NCBI RefSeq assembly: GCF_001642995.1
Contig: NZ_LOHS01000071.1
Location: 87,121 to 151,120 of the forward strand
Source of the DNA: Streptomyces jeddahensis
GTDB lineage: Bacteria > Actinomycetota > Actinomycetes > Streptomycetales > Streptomycetaceae
Direction of reading: 5' to 3'
Length of the DNA stretch: 64,000 bases
The notes below the pieces were generated by a model. It did no database searches. It saw only the letters and a program-made list of their open reading frames with translations, and was not told where the DNA came from. Both the position numbers and the translations under genes were made by a program. Positions 1 to 12,870 of the stretch are shown one piece after another; the first letter of the stretch is position 1; the number at the start of each line of letters is the position of its first letter.

Positions 1-2584
<2,584 letters not shown>

Positions 2585-2644
2585 ACCGGCCCGACCACCA
2601 GCAGCACCACACCCTCACCGGCAAGATTCCCAGGAGATGGACAC

Positions 2645-3793
2645 ATGGCCTCTTCGTACGACGTGATCGTCGTCGGCCTGGGCGGGATGGGCAGCGCAGC
2701 CGCCTATCACCTCGCCGCCCGCGGTCAGCGCGTGCTCGGCCTGGAGCGCTTCGGCCCCGCCCACAACCTCGGCTCCAGCCACGGCGGATCACGTATCTAC
2801 CGGCAGGCCTACTTCGAGGACCCGGCCTATGTGCCGCTGCTCCTCCGTGCCCACGAACTGTGGGAGAAGCTCGCCGCCGACTCCGGACGCGAGGTCTTCA
2901 CCGAAACCGGCGGCCTCATGATCGGCCGTGAGGACAGCGAGGCCTTCGCCGGCACCCTGCGCAGCGCCCACGAATGGGGCCTCGACCACGAGGTCCTGGG
3001 TGCCGCAGACATCCGGCGCCGCTTCCCCACCTTCAACCCCGCGGCCGAGGACGTCGCCTTCTACGAGCGCAAGGCCGGCATCGCCCGGCCCGAGGCGACC
3101 GTCACCGCCCACCTGGACCTGGCCCGGGCCCACGGCGCGGACCTGCACTTCGCGGAGATGGTCCTCGCCTGGGAGGCCGACGGCCCGGGCGGCAAGCCCT
3201 GGGTGGTGACCGACCGCGGCACCTACACCGCCGACCGGCTCGTCATCGCCCCCGGGGCCTGGGCGCCGAAGCTCCTGTCCGACCTCGGCGTGAGCGTCAC
3301 GGTGGAGCGCCAGGTCATGTACTGGTTCCAACCCGAGGGCGAAACCGGCCCGTTCACCGCCGACCGGCACCCCGTCTACATCTGGGAGGACCCGGACGGC
3401 ACCCAGATCTACGGCTTCCCCTCGCTCGACGGCCCCGACGGCGGCGCCAAGGTCGCCTTCTTCCGCAAGGGCGTCCCCAGCGACCCCGACCACCTCGACC
3501 GCCGGATCCACCCGGACGAGATCGCGGCCATGGCAGATCATCTGCGTCCGCGCATCCCGACCCTGCCCGGCCGCTTCCTCAAGGCCGCGGTCTGCATGTA
3601 CGCCAACACCCCGGACGAGCACTTCGTCCTCGCCCAGCATCCCGAACACCCGCAGGTGACTGTGGCCTGCGGATTCTCCGGCCACGGGTTCAAGTTCGTC
3701 CCCGTCATCGGCGAGATCCTCGCCGACCTTGCCACCGAAGGCGCCACCGACCACCCCATCGCCCTGTTCGACCCCCGCCGCGTGCGCGTCTGA
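2645..3793 (+). CDS. Monomeric sarcosine oxidase / N-methyl amino acid oxidase
   Basis: A 382-residue flavoprotein of the monomeric sarcosine oxidase/N-methyltryptophan oxidase family (about 390 residues). The N-terminal FAD motif is [16 protein letters not shown], residues 9-24. The cysteine that holds FAD covalently in characterised members is present in [15 protein letters not shown], followed by the C-terminal [15 protein letters not shown] flavin loop. Expected reaction: sarcosine plus O2 gives glycine, formaldehyde and H2O2. The ATG follows AGGAG. The gene sits 60 bp behind the dimethylglycine oxidase gene and 36 bp ahead of the Rieske oxygenase gene, so it supplies the last demethylation step of the betaine route. 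Confidence 0.88.
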   Translation: MASSYDVIVVGLGGMGSAAAYHLAARGQRVLGLERFGPAHNLGSSHGGSRIYRQAYFEDPAYVPLLLRAHELWEKLAADSGREVFTETGGLMIGREDSEAFAGTLRSAHEWGLDHEVLGAADIRRRFPTFNPAAEDVAFYERKAGIARPEATVTAHLDLARAHGADLHFAEMVLAWEADGPGGKPWVVTDRGTYTADRLVIAPGAWAPKLLSDLGVSVTVERQVMYWFQPEGETGPFTADRHPVYIWEDPDGTQIYGFPSLDGPDGGAKVAFFRKGVPSDPDHLDRRIHPDEIAAMADHLRPRIPTLPGRFLKAAVCMYANTPDEHFVLAQHPEHPQVTVACGFSGHGFKFVPVIGEILADLATEGATDHPIALFDPRRVRV

Positions 3794-3817
3794 CATCTTC
3801 CGCGTCTGACATCTTCC
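3786..3817 (+). repeat. Exact 16-bp tandem duplication over the sarcosine oxidase stop codon
   Basis: GCGTCTGACATCTTCC occurs at 3786-3801 and again at 3802-3817 without a mismatch. The first copy contains the stop codon of the sarcosine oxidase gene. The second lies just ahead of the AAGGTGA ribosome site of the next gene. It looks like a recent slippage duplication and does not alter either reading frame. Confidence 0.9.
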
Positions 3818-3829
3818 GAAGGTGACACG

Positions 3830-4963
3830 ATGACCATCACGAATCTGCCGCCCAGCCTGATCCCCACGCTGTCCGGCGACTACTACACCGACCCCGAGGT
3901 CTTCGCCCAGGAGCAGGAGCGGGTCTTCGAGGCCATGTGGTTCTGCGTGGCCCGCGCCGCCGAGCTGGACAAGCCCGGCGCCTTCCGCACCTACCAGGTG
4001 GGCCGCGAGAGCGTGCTGATCTCCCGCTCGCGGGACGGCTCGATCAAGGGCTTCCTCAACATCTGCCGGCACCGCGGCGCCAAGCTCTGCACCGAGGAGT
4101 CCGGCGAGGTCAAGCGGGCCTTCCAGTGCCCCTACCACGCCTGGACCTACGGCCTCGACGGCAAGCTGGTCGCCGCGCCCAACCTGACGTCGATGCCGGA
4201 CATCGACCGCACCGAGTACGGCCTGATCAACGTCCATGTGCGCGAGTGGCTCGGGTACGTGTGGGTGTGCCTGGCCGACAACCCGCCCTCCTTCGAGGCC
4301 GACGTGCAGGGCGCGGTCGTCGAGCGGCTCGGCGACCTCGAGTCGATCGAGCGCTACGGCATCGACGACCTCAAGGTAGGCCGCCGTATCACCTACGACG
4401 TGAAGGCGAACTGGAAGCTCATCATCGAGAACTTCATGGAGTGCTACCACTGCGCCACCATCCACCCCGAACTCACTGAAGTCCTCCCTGAGTTCGCGGA
4501 CGGCTACGCGGCCCAGTACTACGTCGGCCACGGCGCGGAGTTCGGCGAGGAGGTCCAGGGCTTCACCGTCGACGGCTCAGAGGGTCTCGACCGCATTCCC
4601 GGTGTTGCCGAGGACCAGGACCGCCGCTACTACGCCATCACCGTCCGGCCGCAGGTCTTCATCAACCTCGTCCCCGACCATGTGATCTTCCACCGGATGT
4701 ACCCGATGGCGCCCGACCGCACGGTCGTCGAGTGCGACTGGCTGTATCTGCCGCACGTCGTGGAGAGCGGCAAGGACGTGGACCGTTCGGTGGAGCTGTT
4801 CCACCGGGTCAACCAGCAGGACTTCGACGCCTGTGAGCGCACCCAGCCGGCGATGAGCTCGAAGGCGTACGCCAAGGGCGGCGTCCTGGTGCCCAGCGAG
4901 CACCACATCGGCGAGTTCCACACCTGGCTGCAGAACAAGCTAGAGGTGAGGCCCACGCACTGA
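3830..4963 (+). CDS. Rieske-type oxygenase large subunit, glycine betaine monooxygenase-like (GbcA type)
   Basis: A 377-residue ring-hydroxylating-dioxygenase-type alpha subunit. The Rieske [2Fe-2S] ligands are visible as CRH and CPYH in ICRHRGAKLC...FQCPYHAWTYG (about residues 75-105). The mononuclear iron motif is ENFMECYHCATIHPEL near residue 205. GbcA-type members N-demethylate glycine betaine to dimethylglycine with release of formaldehyde; stachydrine and carnitine oxygenases share the fold. The dimethylglycine and sarcosine oxidases upstream favour glycine betaine as substrate. The partner reductase is probably the next gene, although no ferredoxin gene is adjacent. A strong hairpin follows the stop, so the oxidase-oxygenase transcript probably ends here. 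Confidence 0.82.
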   Translation: MTITNLPPSLIPTLSGDYYTDPEVFAQEQERVFEAMWFCVARAAELDKPGAFRTYQVGRESVLISRSRDGSIKGFLNICRHRGAKLCTEESGEVKRAFQCPYHAWTYGLDGKLVAAPNLTSMPDIDRTEYGLINVHVREWLGYVWVCLADNPPSFEADVQGAVVERLGDLESIERYGIDDLKVGRRITYDVKANWKLIIENFMECYHCATIHPELTEVLPEFADGYAAQYYVGHGAEFGEEVQGFTVDGSEGLDRIPGVAEDQDRRYYAITVRPQVFINLVPDHVIFHRMYPMAPDRTVVECDWLYLPHVVESGKDVDRSVELFHRVNQQDFDACERTQPAMSSKAYAKGGVLVPSEHHIGEFHTWLQNKLEVRPTH

Positions 4964-4985
4964 CCCCTCCCCACCCCCAGTACTG

Positions 4986-5027
4986 CCCGTCCACCTGCTG
5001 TTGCGGCCCCTCCGGCAGGTGGACGGG
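4986..5027 (+). terminator. Strong intrinsic hairpin after the Rieske oxygenase gene
   Basis: A perfect 13-bp stem pairs CCCGTCCACCTGC (4986-4998) with GCAGGTGGACGGG (5015-5027) around a 16-nt loop, starting 23 bp after the stop codon. There is no long T-run, which is common in this group. It separates the demethylation genes from the promoter and operator region of the reductase operon. Confidence 0.8.
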
Positions 5028-5147
5028 TCATTGGGCTGCCCTGTTGCGAGTTGTGCAACCTTGAGCGCCATCAGGAATTGATGTGGGAGTCCGCCCTCTT
5101 GACAACCCCTGCGCTCCACGGAAAGCATGTTGCGTATAGCGAATATC

Positions 5148-5167
5148 GTTGTGTCATATGAGACAAC
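5148..5167. promoter_or_regulatory. 20-bp near-perfect palindrome, likely repressor operator of the reductase-gcvH-glyA operon
   Basis: GTTGTGTCATATGAGACAAC is a dyad with arms GTTGT/ACAAC around the 8-bp palindrome TCATATGA; only the two G positions flanking the core fail to pair. It ends 16 bp before the ATG of the reductase gene, within an unusually AT-rich stretch that begins TTGCGTATAGCGAATATCG. Position and symmetry suit a dimeric GntR- or IclR-type regulator. No regulator gene lies nearby in the window. Confidence 0.65.
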
Positions 5168-5183
5168 CCTGTCTGGAGCCGGC

Positions 5184-6365
5184 ATGAGGAGCATCACCGT
5201 CGTCGGAGCGTCGCTGGCAGGCCTGAGCACGGTCCGCGCGCTGCGCGCAGAGGGCTATGACGGCGAGATCGTCGTCGTGGGGGAGGAGCGCCACACTCCC
5301 TACGACCGCCCGCCGCTGTCCAAGGACTTCCTCAAAGGCGACCTCGACGCCGACGCGCTCGCCCTCGGCGACGCGGACGAATACGAGGACCTGGACGTGC
5401 AGTGGCTGCTCGGCGAGCGCGCGGTGCGGCTCGACCCCGTCGCCCGGACCGTCACCCTGACCGGCGGACGGCATGTACGCACCGACGGGGTCGTCGTCGC
5501 GACCGGCGCCAGTCCCCGGACCCTCCCGGGTACGGACGGGCTGGCCGGAGTCCACACCCTCCGCACCCTGGACGACGCTCTGGCCCTCCGCGCCGAACTG
5601 TTGGACGGCCTGCCACGGGTCGTCGTCATCGGCGCCGGCTTCATCGGCGCCGAGGTGGCTTCCACCGCCCACCGGCTCGGCCTGCACGTCACCGTCGTCG
5701 AGGCGCTCGACGTACCGCTGGAACGCCAACTGGGACGCGCAATGGGGCTGGTGTGCTCCTCGCTCCACACCGATCACGGGGTTCGCCTGCTGTGCGGAAC
5801 CGGCGTGGCGGAGCTCATCGGCGATGGCCGGGTCTCGGGCGTACGGCTGGCGGACGGGCGGGTGCTGCCCGCCGACATCGTCGTGGTCGGGGTGGGCGTC
5901 AGGCCCGCCACCGACTGGCTCGCCGGTTCCGGCGTGCAGGTGGACGACGGCGTGGTGTGCGACGCCGGCGGCTCGACAAGTGTCCCGGGCGTGGTCGCCG
6001 TCGGCGACGTCGCCCGCTGCCCCAACCCCTTCACCGGACGCCACGCCCGCATCGAGCACTGGAGCAACGCCACCGAGCAGGCGAAGACCGCCGCCCGCAC
6101 GCTGCTGACCGGTGTGTCGGCCCCCGCCCCGCTCACCGCGCCGTACTTCTGGTCCGACCAGTACCAGGTGCGCATCCAGCTCGCCGGACACGTCGCCCCC
6201 GGCGCCGAGCCCGAAGTCGTCGAAGGTGACCTCGACAGCCGTTCCTTCACGGCCGTCTACCGGCGCGAGGGCACCCCCGTCGCCGTGCTCTCGCTCAACC
6301 AGCCGAAGTTCTTCAACCGGTTGCGCCGCACCCTCGTCCCTGCCGCCGCGGTCGCCGTCTCATGA
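5184..6365 (+). CDS. FAD-dependent ferredoxin/rubredoxin reductase
   Basis: A pyridine-nucleotide-disulfide-type oxidoreductase of 393 residues. It has an N-terminal FAD motif (VVGASLAGLS), the conserved YDRPPLSKDFL element of ferredoxin reductases, an NAD-binding motif VVVIGAGFIGAEVAS at mid-protein, and the C-terminal FAD motif VVAVGDVARCPN. The ATG at 5184 is chosen over one at 5127 because it follows GGAG at a normal distance and begins directly at the flavin fold; the upstream alternative would place the operator dyad inside the gene. The likely role is to pass electrons from NAD(P)H through a ferredoxin to the Rieske oxygenase. The stop overlaps a possible ATG of the gcvH-like gene by 4 bp. 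Confidence 0.82.
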   Translation: MRSITVVGASLAGLSTVRALRAEGYDGEIVVVGEERHTPYDRPPLSKDFLKGDLDADALALGDADEYEDLDVQWLLGERAVRLDPVARTVTLTGGRHVRTDGVVVATGASPRTLPGTDGLAGVHTLRTLDDALALRAELLDGLPRVVVIGAGFIGAEVASTAHRLGLHVTVVEALDVPLERQLGRAMGLVCSSLHTDHGVRLLCGTGVAELIGDGRVSGVRLADGRVLPADIVVVGVGVRPATDWLAGSGVQVDDGVVCDAGGSTSVPGVVAVGDVARCPNPFTGRHARIEHWSNATEQAKTAARTLLTGVSAPAPLTAPYFWSDQYQVRIQLAGHVAPGAEPEVVEGDLDSRSFTAVYRREGTPVAVLSLNQPKFFNRLRRTLVPAAAVAVS

Positions 6366-6409
6366 GTTCCCCGCCTCAACTCCCCCAGCCGCCCGCACGG
6401 GAGATCGCC

Positions 6410-6799
6410 ATGAGCGTTCCGCGGCACCTGCGTTACACCTGGGACCACGAGTGGCTGGTCGTGCACGAGGGCAACGCCACGGTCGGCATCACCGCCTTCG
6501 CGGCGCAGGCCCTCGGTGACGTCGTCAACCTCCGACTGCCCGAAGTCGGCACCTGGGTCGAGGCGGGGGAGAGCTGTGGCGAGATCGAGTCACTGACGGC
6601 CGTCAGCGGCTTGTACGCCCCCGCCTCGGGCCGGGTCCTGGAAGTCAACACCGCGCTGGCCGACGACCCCGGCGCCGTCAAAGCCGCCCCCTACACCGGC
6701 GGCTGGCTGTTCCGGCTACGGGTCGAGAACATCGCCGGCGCGCTGTCCGCCGATGCCTACGCCGCCCACTGCGCCCACACCCAAGGAGACCGCCGATGA
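6410..6799 (+). CDS. gcvH: GcvH-like glycine cleavage H protein lacking the lipoyl lysine
   Basis: A 129-residue H-protein homologue: [20 protein letters not shown] and [17 protein letters not shown] align with glycine cleavage H proteins, as does [11 protein letters not shown] near the end. H proteins carry lipoate on a lysine in E-S-x-K-[AS]-x-S. Here that segment reads [15 protein letters not shown] and the lysine is threonine (residue 63, codon ACG at 6596-6598). The protein therefore cannot be lipoylated at the usual site. No gcvT, gcvP or lipoate gene is adjacent. The start at 6410 has GGGAG ahead of it; an in-frame ATG at 6362 overlaps the reductase stop and would add 16 residues. The stop overlaps glyA by 4 bp, so translation is probably coupled. 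Confidence 0.85.
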   Translation: MSVPRHLRYTWDHEWLVVHEGNATVGITAFAAQALGDVVNLRLPEVGTWVEAGESCGEIESLTAVSGLYAPASGRVLEVNTALADDPGAVKAAPYTGGWLFRLRVENIAGALSADAYAAHCAHTQGDRR

Positions 6800-8058
6800 C
6801 CCTGTTCAACCAGCCCCTGCACGAGCTCGACCCCGAGGTCGCCGCCGCGGTCGACGCCGAGCTGAACCGTCAGCAGTCCACCCTGGAGATGATCGCCTCC
6901 GAGAACTTCGCGCCGGTCGCGGTGATGGAGGCGCAGGGCTCGGTCCTGACGAACAAGTACGCCGAGGGCTACCCCGGCCGCCGCTACTACGGCGGCTGCG
7001 AGCACGTCGACGTCGCCGAACAGATCGCCATCGACCGCCTCAAGGAGCTGTTCGGCGCCGAGTACGCCAACGTCCAGCCGCACTCGGGCGCCTCGGCCAA
7101 CCAGGCTGCGCTGTTCGCCCTCGCCCAGCCCGGCGACACGATCCTGGGGCTGGATCTGGCCCACGGCGGTCACCTCACCCACGGCATGAAGATCAACTTC
7201 TCCGGCAAGCAGTTCCACGTGGTCGCGTACCACGTGGACTCCGAGACCGGCCTGGTCGACATGGCCGAGCTGGAGCGGCTGGCCAAGGAGCACCGCCCGA
7301 AGGTGATCATCGCGGGCTGGTCGGCGTACCCGCGCCAGCTGGACTTCGCCGAGTTCCGCCAGATCGCCGACGAGGTCGAGGCGTACCTGTGGGTGGACAT
7401 GGCGCACTTCGCGGGGCTGGTCGCGGCGGGCCTGCACCCCAACCCGGTCCCGTACGCCGATGTGGTGACGTCCACGACGCACAAGACGCTGGGCGGGCCG
7501 CGCGGCGGCATCATCCTCGCCCGCAGCAAGGACTTCGCGAAGAAGCTGAACTCGTCCGTGTTCCCGGGCTTCCAGGGCGGTCCGCTGGAGCATGTGATCG
7601 CGGCCAAGGCGGTCTCCTTCAAGGTCGCCGCGAGCGAGGAGTTCAAGGAGCGGCAGCGCCGTACGGTCGAGGGCGCGAAGATCCTCGCCGAGCGGCTGAC
7701 GGCCGCCGACGCCCGTGAGGCCGGGGTGAACGTGCTGTCCGGGGGCACGGACGTGCACCTGATCCTGGTCGACCTGCGTGAGTCCGAGCTGGACGGCCAG
7801 CAGGCCGAGGACCGCCTCCACGAGGTCGGCATCACCGTCAACCGCAACGCCGTCCCCAACGACCCGCGCCCGCCCATGGTGACGTCCGGCCTGCGCATCG
7901 GCACCCCGGCCCTGGCCACCCGCGGCTTCACGGCGGAGGACTTCGCGGAGGTCGCGGACGTCATCGCCGAGGCGCTCAAGCCGTCGTACGACGCGGAGGC
8001 GCTCAAGGCCCGCGTGAAGGCCCTGACCGCCAAGCACCCGCTCTACCCCGGCCTGTAA
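6796..8058 (+). CDS. glyA: Serine hydroxymethyltransferase
   Basis: A 420-residue full-length SHMT. It carries the N-terminal [24 protein letters not shown] and the PLP-lysine motif [15 protein letters not shown]. It interconverts glycine plus 5,10-methylene-THF with serine plus THF. In this locus it would condense glycine from betaine with a C1 unit released by the demethylases, giving serine for the deaminase downstream. It starts with an ATGA overlap to the H-protein-like gene and ends ahead of a hairpin. Given its position it may be a second, pathway-dedicated copy next to a housekeeping glyA elsewhere. Confidence 0.95.
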   Translation: MTLFNQPLHELDPEVAAAVDAELNRQQSTLEMIASENFAPVAVMEAQGSVLTNKYAEGYPGRRYYGGCEHVDVAEQIAIDRLKELFGAEYANVQPHSGASANQAALFALAQPGDTILGLDLAHGGHLTHGMKINFSGKQFHVVAYHVDSETGLVDMAELERLAKEHRPKVIIAGWSAYPRQLDFAEFRQIADEVEAYLWVDMAHFAGLVAAGLHPNPVPYADVVTSTTHKTLGGPRGGIILARSKDFAKKLNSSVFPGFQGGPLEHVIAAKAVSFKVAASEEFKERQRRTVEGAKILAERLTAADAREAGVNVLSGGTDVHLILVDLRESELDGQQAEDRLHEVGITVNRNAVPNDPRPPMVTSGLRIGTPALATRGFTAEDFAEVADVIAEALKPSYDAEALKARVKALTAKHPLYPGL

Positions 8059-8074
8059 ACCGACACCCTCCCGC

Positions 8075-8107
8075 AGGGGCGTGCCTGCGACCGCTCGGCA
8101 CGCCCCT
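8075..8107 (+). terminator. Hairpin between glyA and sdaA
   Basis: AGGGGCGTGCC (8075-8085) pairs perfectly with GGCACGCCCCT (8097-8107) around an 11-nt loop, 16 bp after the glyA stop. The sdaA GTG lies only 20 bp further on in the same direction, so this may be a partial terminator or attenuator rather than a full stop. Confidence 0.7.
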
Positions 8108-8127
8108 CCAATCCCACGGAGTATGGC

Positions 8128-9510
<1,383 letters not shown>

Positions 9511-9542
9511 GGAGGCGGACGGAGCGGAGAGGGATCGCAGCC

Positions 9543-10354
9543 ATGCTCATCGACACCTTCGGTCGCGTCGCCACCGACCTGCGGGTCTCGCTCACCGACC
9601 GGTGCAACCTGCGCTGTACGTACTGCATGCCCGAAGAGGGCCTGCAGTGGCTGGCCAAGCCCGATCTGCTGACGGACGACGAGATCGTCCGCCTCATCCA
9701 CATCGCGGTCACCGAACTCGGCGTCGAGGAGGTCCGCTTCACCGGCGGCGAGCCGATGCTGCGCCCCGGCCTCGTCGGCATCGTCGAGCGATACGCAGCC
9801 CTCGCACCGCGCCCCAAGCTGTCGCTGACCACCAACGGCATCGGCCTGCGGCGGACCGCCGAGGCGCTGAAGGGCGCGGGCCTGGACCGGGTCAACGTCT
9901 CGCTGGACACGCTGCGCCCCGCCGTCTTCAAGGCCCTGACCCGGCGTGACCGCCACCGCGATGTACTGGAGGGCCTGGCGGCTGCCCGCGCCGCCTGGAG
10001 AGCCTGCGCACCCGCTTCACGCTCACCCCTGAGCCGGACGAGGCTCGCGGCTCCGCGCCCGCCGAGCGCTGGATCGTCGACGGGGGCCCGGCCCGCGTCG
10101 GCGTCATCGCCTCCGTCAACCGCCCCTTCTGCCGGGCCTGCGACCGCACCCGGCTCACCGCCGATGGCCAGGTGCGCCCCTGCCTGTTCGCCCGTCAGGA
10201 GTCCGACCTGCGCGGAGCGCTGCGCTCCGGGGTGCCGGACGAAGAGATCGCGGGGCTGTGGCAGCGCGCGATGTGGGGGAAGAAGGCCGGCTCCGGCCTC
10301 GACGAGCCGTCCTTCCAACAGCCCGACCGGCCGATGTCGGCCATCGGGGGCTGA
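9543..10354 (+). pseudogene. moaA: moaA (GTP 3',8-cyclase) with an internal deletion and frameshift
   Basis: The first 150 or so codons encode a normal MoaA N-terminus with the radical-SAM cluster motif CNLRCTYC and the FTGGEPMLRPG, LTTNGIG and VNVSLDTL elements. At about 9995-10003 the MoaA sequence jumps from [13 protein letters not shown] directly to [19 protein letters not shown], and that C-terminal part is in a different reading frame. It still holds the second-cluster cysteines ([19 protein letters not shown]) and the C-terminal GG. The two parts total about 270 codons against about 330 for MoaA, so some 55-60 codons are missing and the loss was not a multiple of three. Read from the start codon, the frame runs past 10354 into unrelated residues and ends at 10403. 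A functional molybdopterin enzyme is unlikely. The neighbouring fdhD serves a molybdenum enzyme and is intact. Confidence 0.85.
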
Positions 10355-10407
10355 CGCCCGAGGCGTAGAGCGGAACGACGTCCACAGAAAGAACCGGGAG
10401 TGAGGCC

Positions 10408-11265
10408 ATGGGACGGGTCACCGAGCGACGGCGCGTGTTGCGGATCCGGGACGGTGCGGTGAGCACGCGCCCGGACACGCTCGTCGCGGAAGAGCCGTTG
10501 GAGATCCGCCTGAACGGCAAGCCGCTGGCCATCACCATGCGCACGCCTGGTGACGACTTCGCGCTCGCCGCCGGGTTCCTGGTGAGCGAGGGCGTCGTCG
10601 GTCGGGCCGCGGATGTGGCGAACATCGTGTACTGCGCGGGCGCCACGGAGGACGGTTCGAACACGTACAACGTCGTCGACGTGCAGCTGGCCCCCGGCGT
10701 GCCGCTGCCCGACATCACGCTCGAACGGAACGTGTACACCACGTCGTCGTGCGGCCTGTGCGGGAAGGCCAGCCTGGACGCCGTACGGACCACCACGCGG
10801 TGGCCGATCGCCGACACGCCCCCGGTCCGGGTCACCCCCGAACTGCTGGCGGTCCTGCCCGACCGACTGCGGGCCGCGCAACGGGTGTTCGACCGCACCG
10901 GTGGTCTGCACGCCGCCGGACTGTTCTCGCCCGACGGCGAACTGCTGGACCTGCGGGAGGACGTCGGCCGGCACAACGCCGTCGACAAGCTGATCGGCCG
11001 CGGGCTGCAGTCCGGCCAACTGCCGCTGTCCCGGAGCATTCTGCTGGTGTCCGGCCGGGCGTCCTTCGAGCTGGCGCAGAAGGCGGTCATGGCGGGCATC
11101 CCGGTGCTGGCGGCGGTCTCGGCGCCGTCCTCCCTAGCCGTGGACCTGGCGGCGGAGACGGGGCTCACGCTGGTCGGCTTCCTGCGCGGCGGCTCCATGA
11201 ACGTGTACGCGGGGGAGCAGCGCCTCGACCTGCGTGCCAGGGCAACCGCGGGAGCCGGTACGTGA
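10408..11265 (+). CDS. fdhD: Formate dehydrogenase accessory sulfurtransferase FdhD
   Basis: A 285-residue FdhD with [21 protein letters not shown] at the N-terminus, the catalytic cysteine pair in [12 protein letters not shown], and [11 protein letters not shown] plus [14 protein letters not shown]. FdhD moves sulfur onto the molybdenum/tungsten cofactor so that formate dehydrogenase becomes active. No formate dehydrogenase structural gene lies in the window. Its place after the betaine demethylation genes suggests a role in oxidising formate derived from released C1 units. The stop overlaps the GTG of mshA (GTGA), so the two are probably translated together. Confidence 0.94.
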   Translation: MGRVTERRRVLRIRDGAVSTRPDTLVAEEPLEIRLNGKPLAITMRTPGDDFALAAGFLVSEGVVGRAADVANIVYCAGATEDGSNTYNVVDVQLAPGVPLPDITLERNVYTTSSCGLCGKASLDAVRTTTRWPIADTPPVRVTPELLAVLPDRLRAAQRVFDRTGGLHAAGLFSPDGELLDLREDVGRHNAVDKLIGRGLQSGQLPLSRSILLVSGRASFELAQKAVMAGIPVLAAVSAPSSLAVDLAAETGLTLVGFLRGGSMNVYAGEQRLDLRARATAGAGT

Positions 11266-12626
11266 CGCGGCTCGAAGGGTTCCAGCGCACCCGTAGCCAC
11301 GGCAACACCCTCGTCGGCCCGCCCCGACTGCGGCCACCCGGCACTCACTGCCGCCCCCGGCGCGTCGCCATGCTCAGCGTGCACACCTCACCCCTGCACC
11401 AGCCCGGAACCGGCGACGCGGGCGGCATGAACGTCTACATCGTCGAGCTCGCCAAGCGCCTCGCCGCCATCGACATCGAGGTGGAGATCTTCACCCGGGC
11501 GACCTCCGCCGCGCTCCCGCCCAGCGTCGAACTCGCGCCCGGCGTCCTGGTACGGCACGTGGCCGCCGGACCTTACGAGGGCCTGGCCAAGGAGAACCTG
11601 CCCGCATACCTGTGTGCCTTCACGCACGGCGTGACGCAGGCCTGGGCCGGCCACCGCCCCGGCCACTACGACCTGGTCCACTCCCACTACTGGCTCTCCG
11701 GCCACGTCGGTCGCCTTGCCGCCGAGCGCTGGGGCGTCCCGCTCGTCCACGCCATGCACACCATGGCCAGGGTCAAGAACGCCTCCCTCGCCGAGGGCGA
11801 CACTCCCGAGCCCGCGGCTCGCGTGTTCGGCGAGACTCAAGTCGTGCGGGACGCCGACCGGTTGATAGCGAACACCGAGAAGGAAGCGGAGGAACTCCTG
11901 CGCCACTACGACGCCGACACCGGCCGGGTCGCCGTCGTCCACCCCGGTGTCAACCTGGAGCGCTTCCGGCCCGACCCTTCCGGCATCGAGGCCGGCCGAG
12001 CCGCGGCCCGGTCCCGCCTCGGCCTCCCGCAGGACGCGCTGATCCCCCTGTTCGTGGGCCGCATACAGCCGTTGAAGGCGCCGGACGTCCTGCTGCGTGC
12101 GGTGGCCCGGCTGCTGGAGGAGCGGCCGCGGCTGCGTGAGCGGATCGTGGTGCCCGTCGTGGGCGGGCCCAGCGGCAGCGGCCTGGCCAAGCCGGAAGGG
12201 CTGCAGAAACTGGCGGCTTGCCTCGGCATCTCCGACGTCGTCCTGTTCCGACCGCCGGTCGGCCAGGCCCAGCTCGCCGACTGGTACCGGGCGGCGTCCG
12301 TCCTGGTCATGCCGTCCCACAGTGAGTCCTTCGGTCTCGTGGCCGTCGAGGCACAGGCCTGCGGCACCCCGGTGATCGCCGCGGAGGTCGGTGGCCTGCC
12401 GGTGGCCGTACGAGACGGGGTGAGCGGCGTTCTCGTACCCGGGCACGATCCAGCGGACTACGCGCGGGCGCTGTGCGGCTTCGCCGAGGACCCGGCCCGC
12501 GCCGCCCGGATGAGCGAGGCCGCGGTCCGGCACGCCCGGTCCTTCGGCTGGGCCGCGGCCGCAGCGGCGACGGCGGATGTGTACACGGCGGCCCTGAACC
12601 CGCGTCTGCCTGACCTAATCTCGTGA
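11262..12626 (+). CDS. mshA: D-inositol-3-phosphate glycosyltransferase (mycothiol biosynthesis)
   Basis: A 454-residue GT4 enzyme nearly identical in pattern to Streptomyces Msh[49 protein letters not shown] and the C-terminal [19 protein letters not shown]. MshA joins GlcNAc to inositol 3-phosphate as the first mycothiol step. I place the start at GTG 11262, whose GTGA overlaps the fdhD stop and gives the family length; the open frame extends further upstream only as an antisense-free artefact. Mycothiol is the cofactor of actinobacterial formaldehyde dehydrogenase, so a copy here may support detoxification of formaldehyde from betaine demethylation. A second housekeeping mshA elsewhere is likely but cannot be seen. 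Confidence 0.9.
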   Translation: MTRLEGFQRTRSHGNTLVGPPRLRPPGTHCRPRRVAMLSVHTSPLHQPGTGDAGGMNVYIVELAKRLAAIDIEVEIFTRATSAALPPSVELAPGVLVRHVAAGPYEGLAKENLPAYLCAFTHGVTQAWAGHRPGHYDLVHSHYWLSGHVGRLAAERWGVPLVHAMHTMARVKNASLAEGDTPEPAARVFGETQVVRDADRLIANTEKEAEELLRHYDADTGRVAVVHPGVNLERFRPDPSGIEAGRAAARSRLGLPQDALIPLFVGRIQPLKAPDVLLRAVARLLEERPRLRERIVVPVVGGPSGSGLAKPEGLQKLAACLGISDVVLFRPPVGQAQLADWYRAASVLVMPSHSESFGLVAVEAQACGTPVIAAEVGGLPVAVRDGVSGVLVPGHDPADYARALCGFAEDPARAARMSEAAVRHARSFGWAAAAAATADVYTAALNPRLPDLIS

Positions 12627-12753
12627 TCAACCCTTGGCCATGACTTGGTCCCGCCTGACTCCGACCGCAAGTCCCAGGTCAAGCGGTGGCTGAGTTTCCG
12701 GCACCCACAGGGCTGACGGCGGTCGCCCACCCCGCCGGAGGCGTTATGCGGGG

Positions 12754-12870
12754 GCGGTAGGCGCCACCGATGTCGTTGCGTGCATAGATCAGGCCCGGCT
12801 CGCTCTGGCTGAAGACGCTGCCTGTTACGAGACAGCCGCCGACGATCTCCGCGTTGCGCCAGACGTACCC
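12754..12870 (-). pseudogene. Remnant of a GH74 xyloglucanase-type N-terminus
   Basis: On the minus strand, 39 codons read GYVWRNAEIVGGCLVTGS followed by VFSQSEPGLIYARNDIGGAYR. This is the start of the mature region of bacterial GH74 enzymes, whose first propeller blade reads roughly [Y]xWRNVxIVGGGFVxGIVF...EPxLIYARTDIGGAYRW. After GGAYR the similarity stops abruptly and the frame ends at 12679. No signal peptide is joined to it: its 5' side runs into the tail of the Gfo/Idh gene. Family members are 700-900 residues, so this is a deletion relic. Confidence 0.6.

Noticed and set aside
10749..11261. Extended N-terminus for the glycosyltransferase reading back into fdhD
   Set aside because: The extra residues are a shadow of fdhD. 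MshA similarity begins just after GTG 11262, which overlaps the fdhD stop in the usual way.
11262..12626. Secondary-metabolite glycosyltransferase
   Set aside because: The sequence pattern is that of mycothiol MshA throughout, with no biosynthetic cluster around it.
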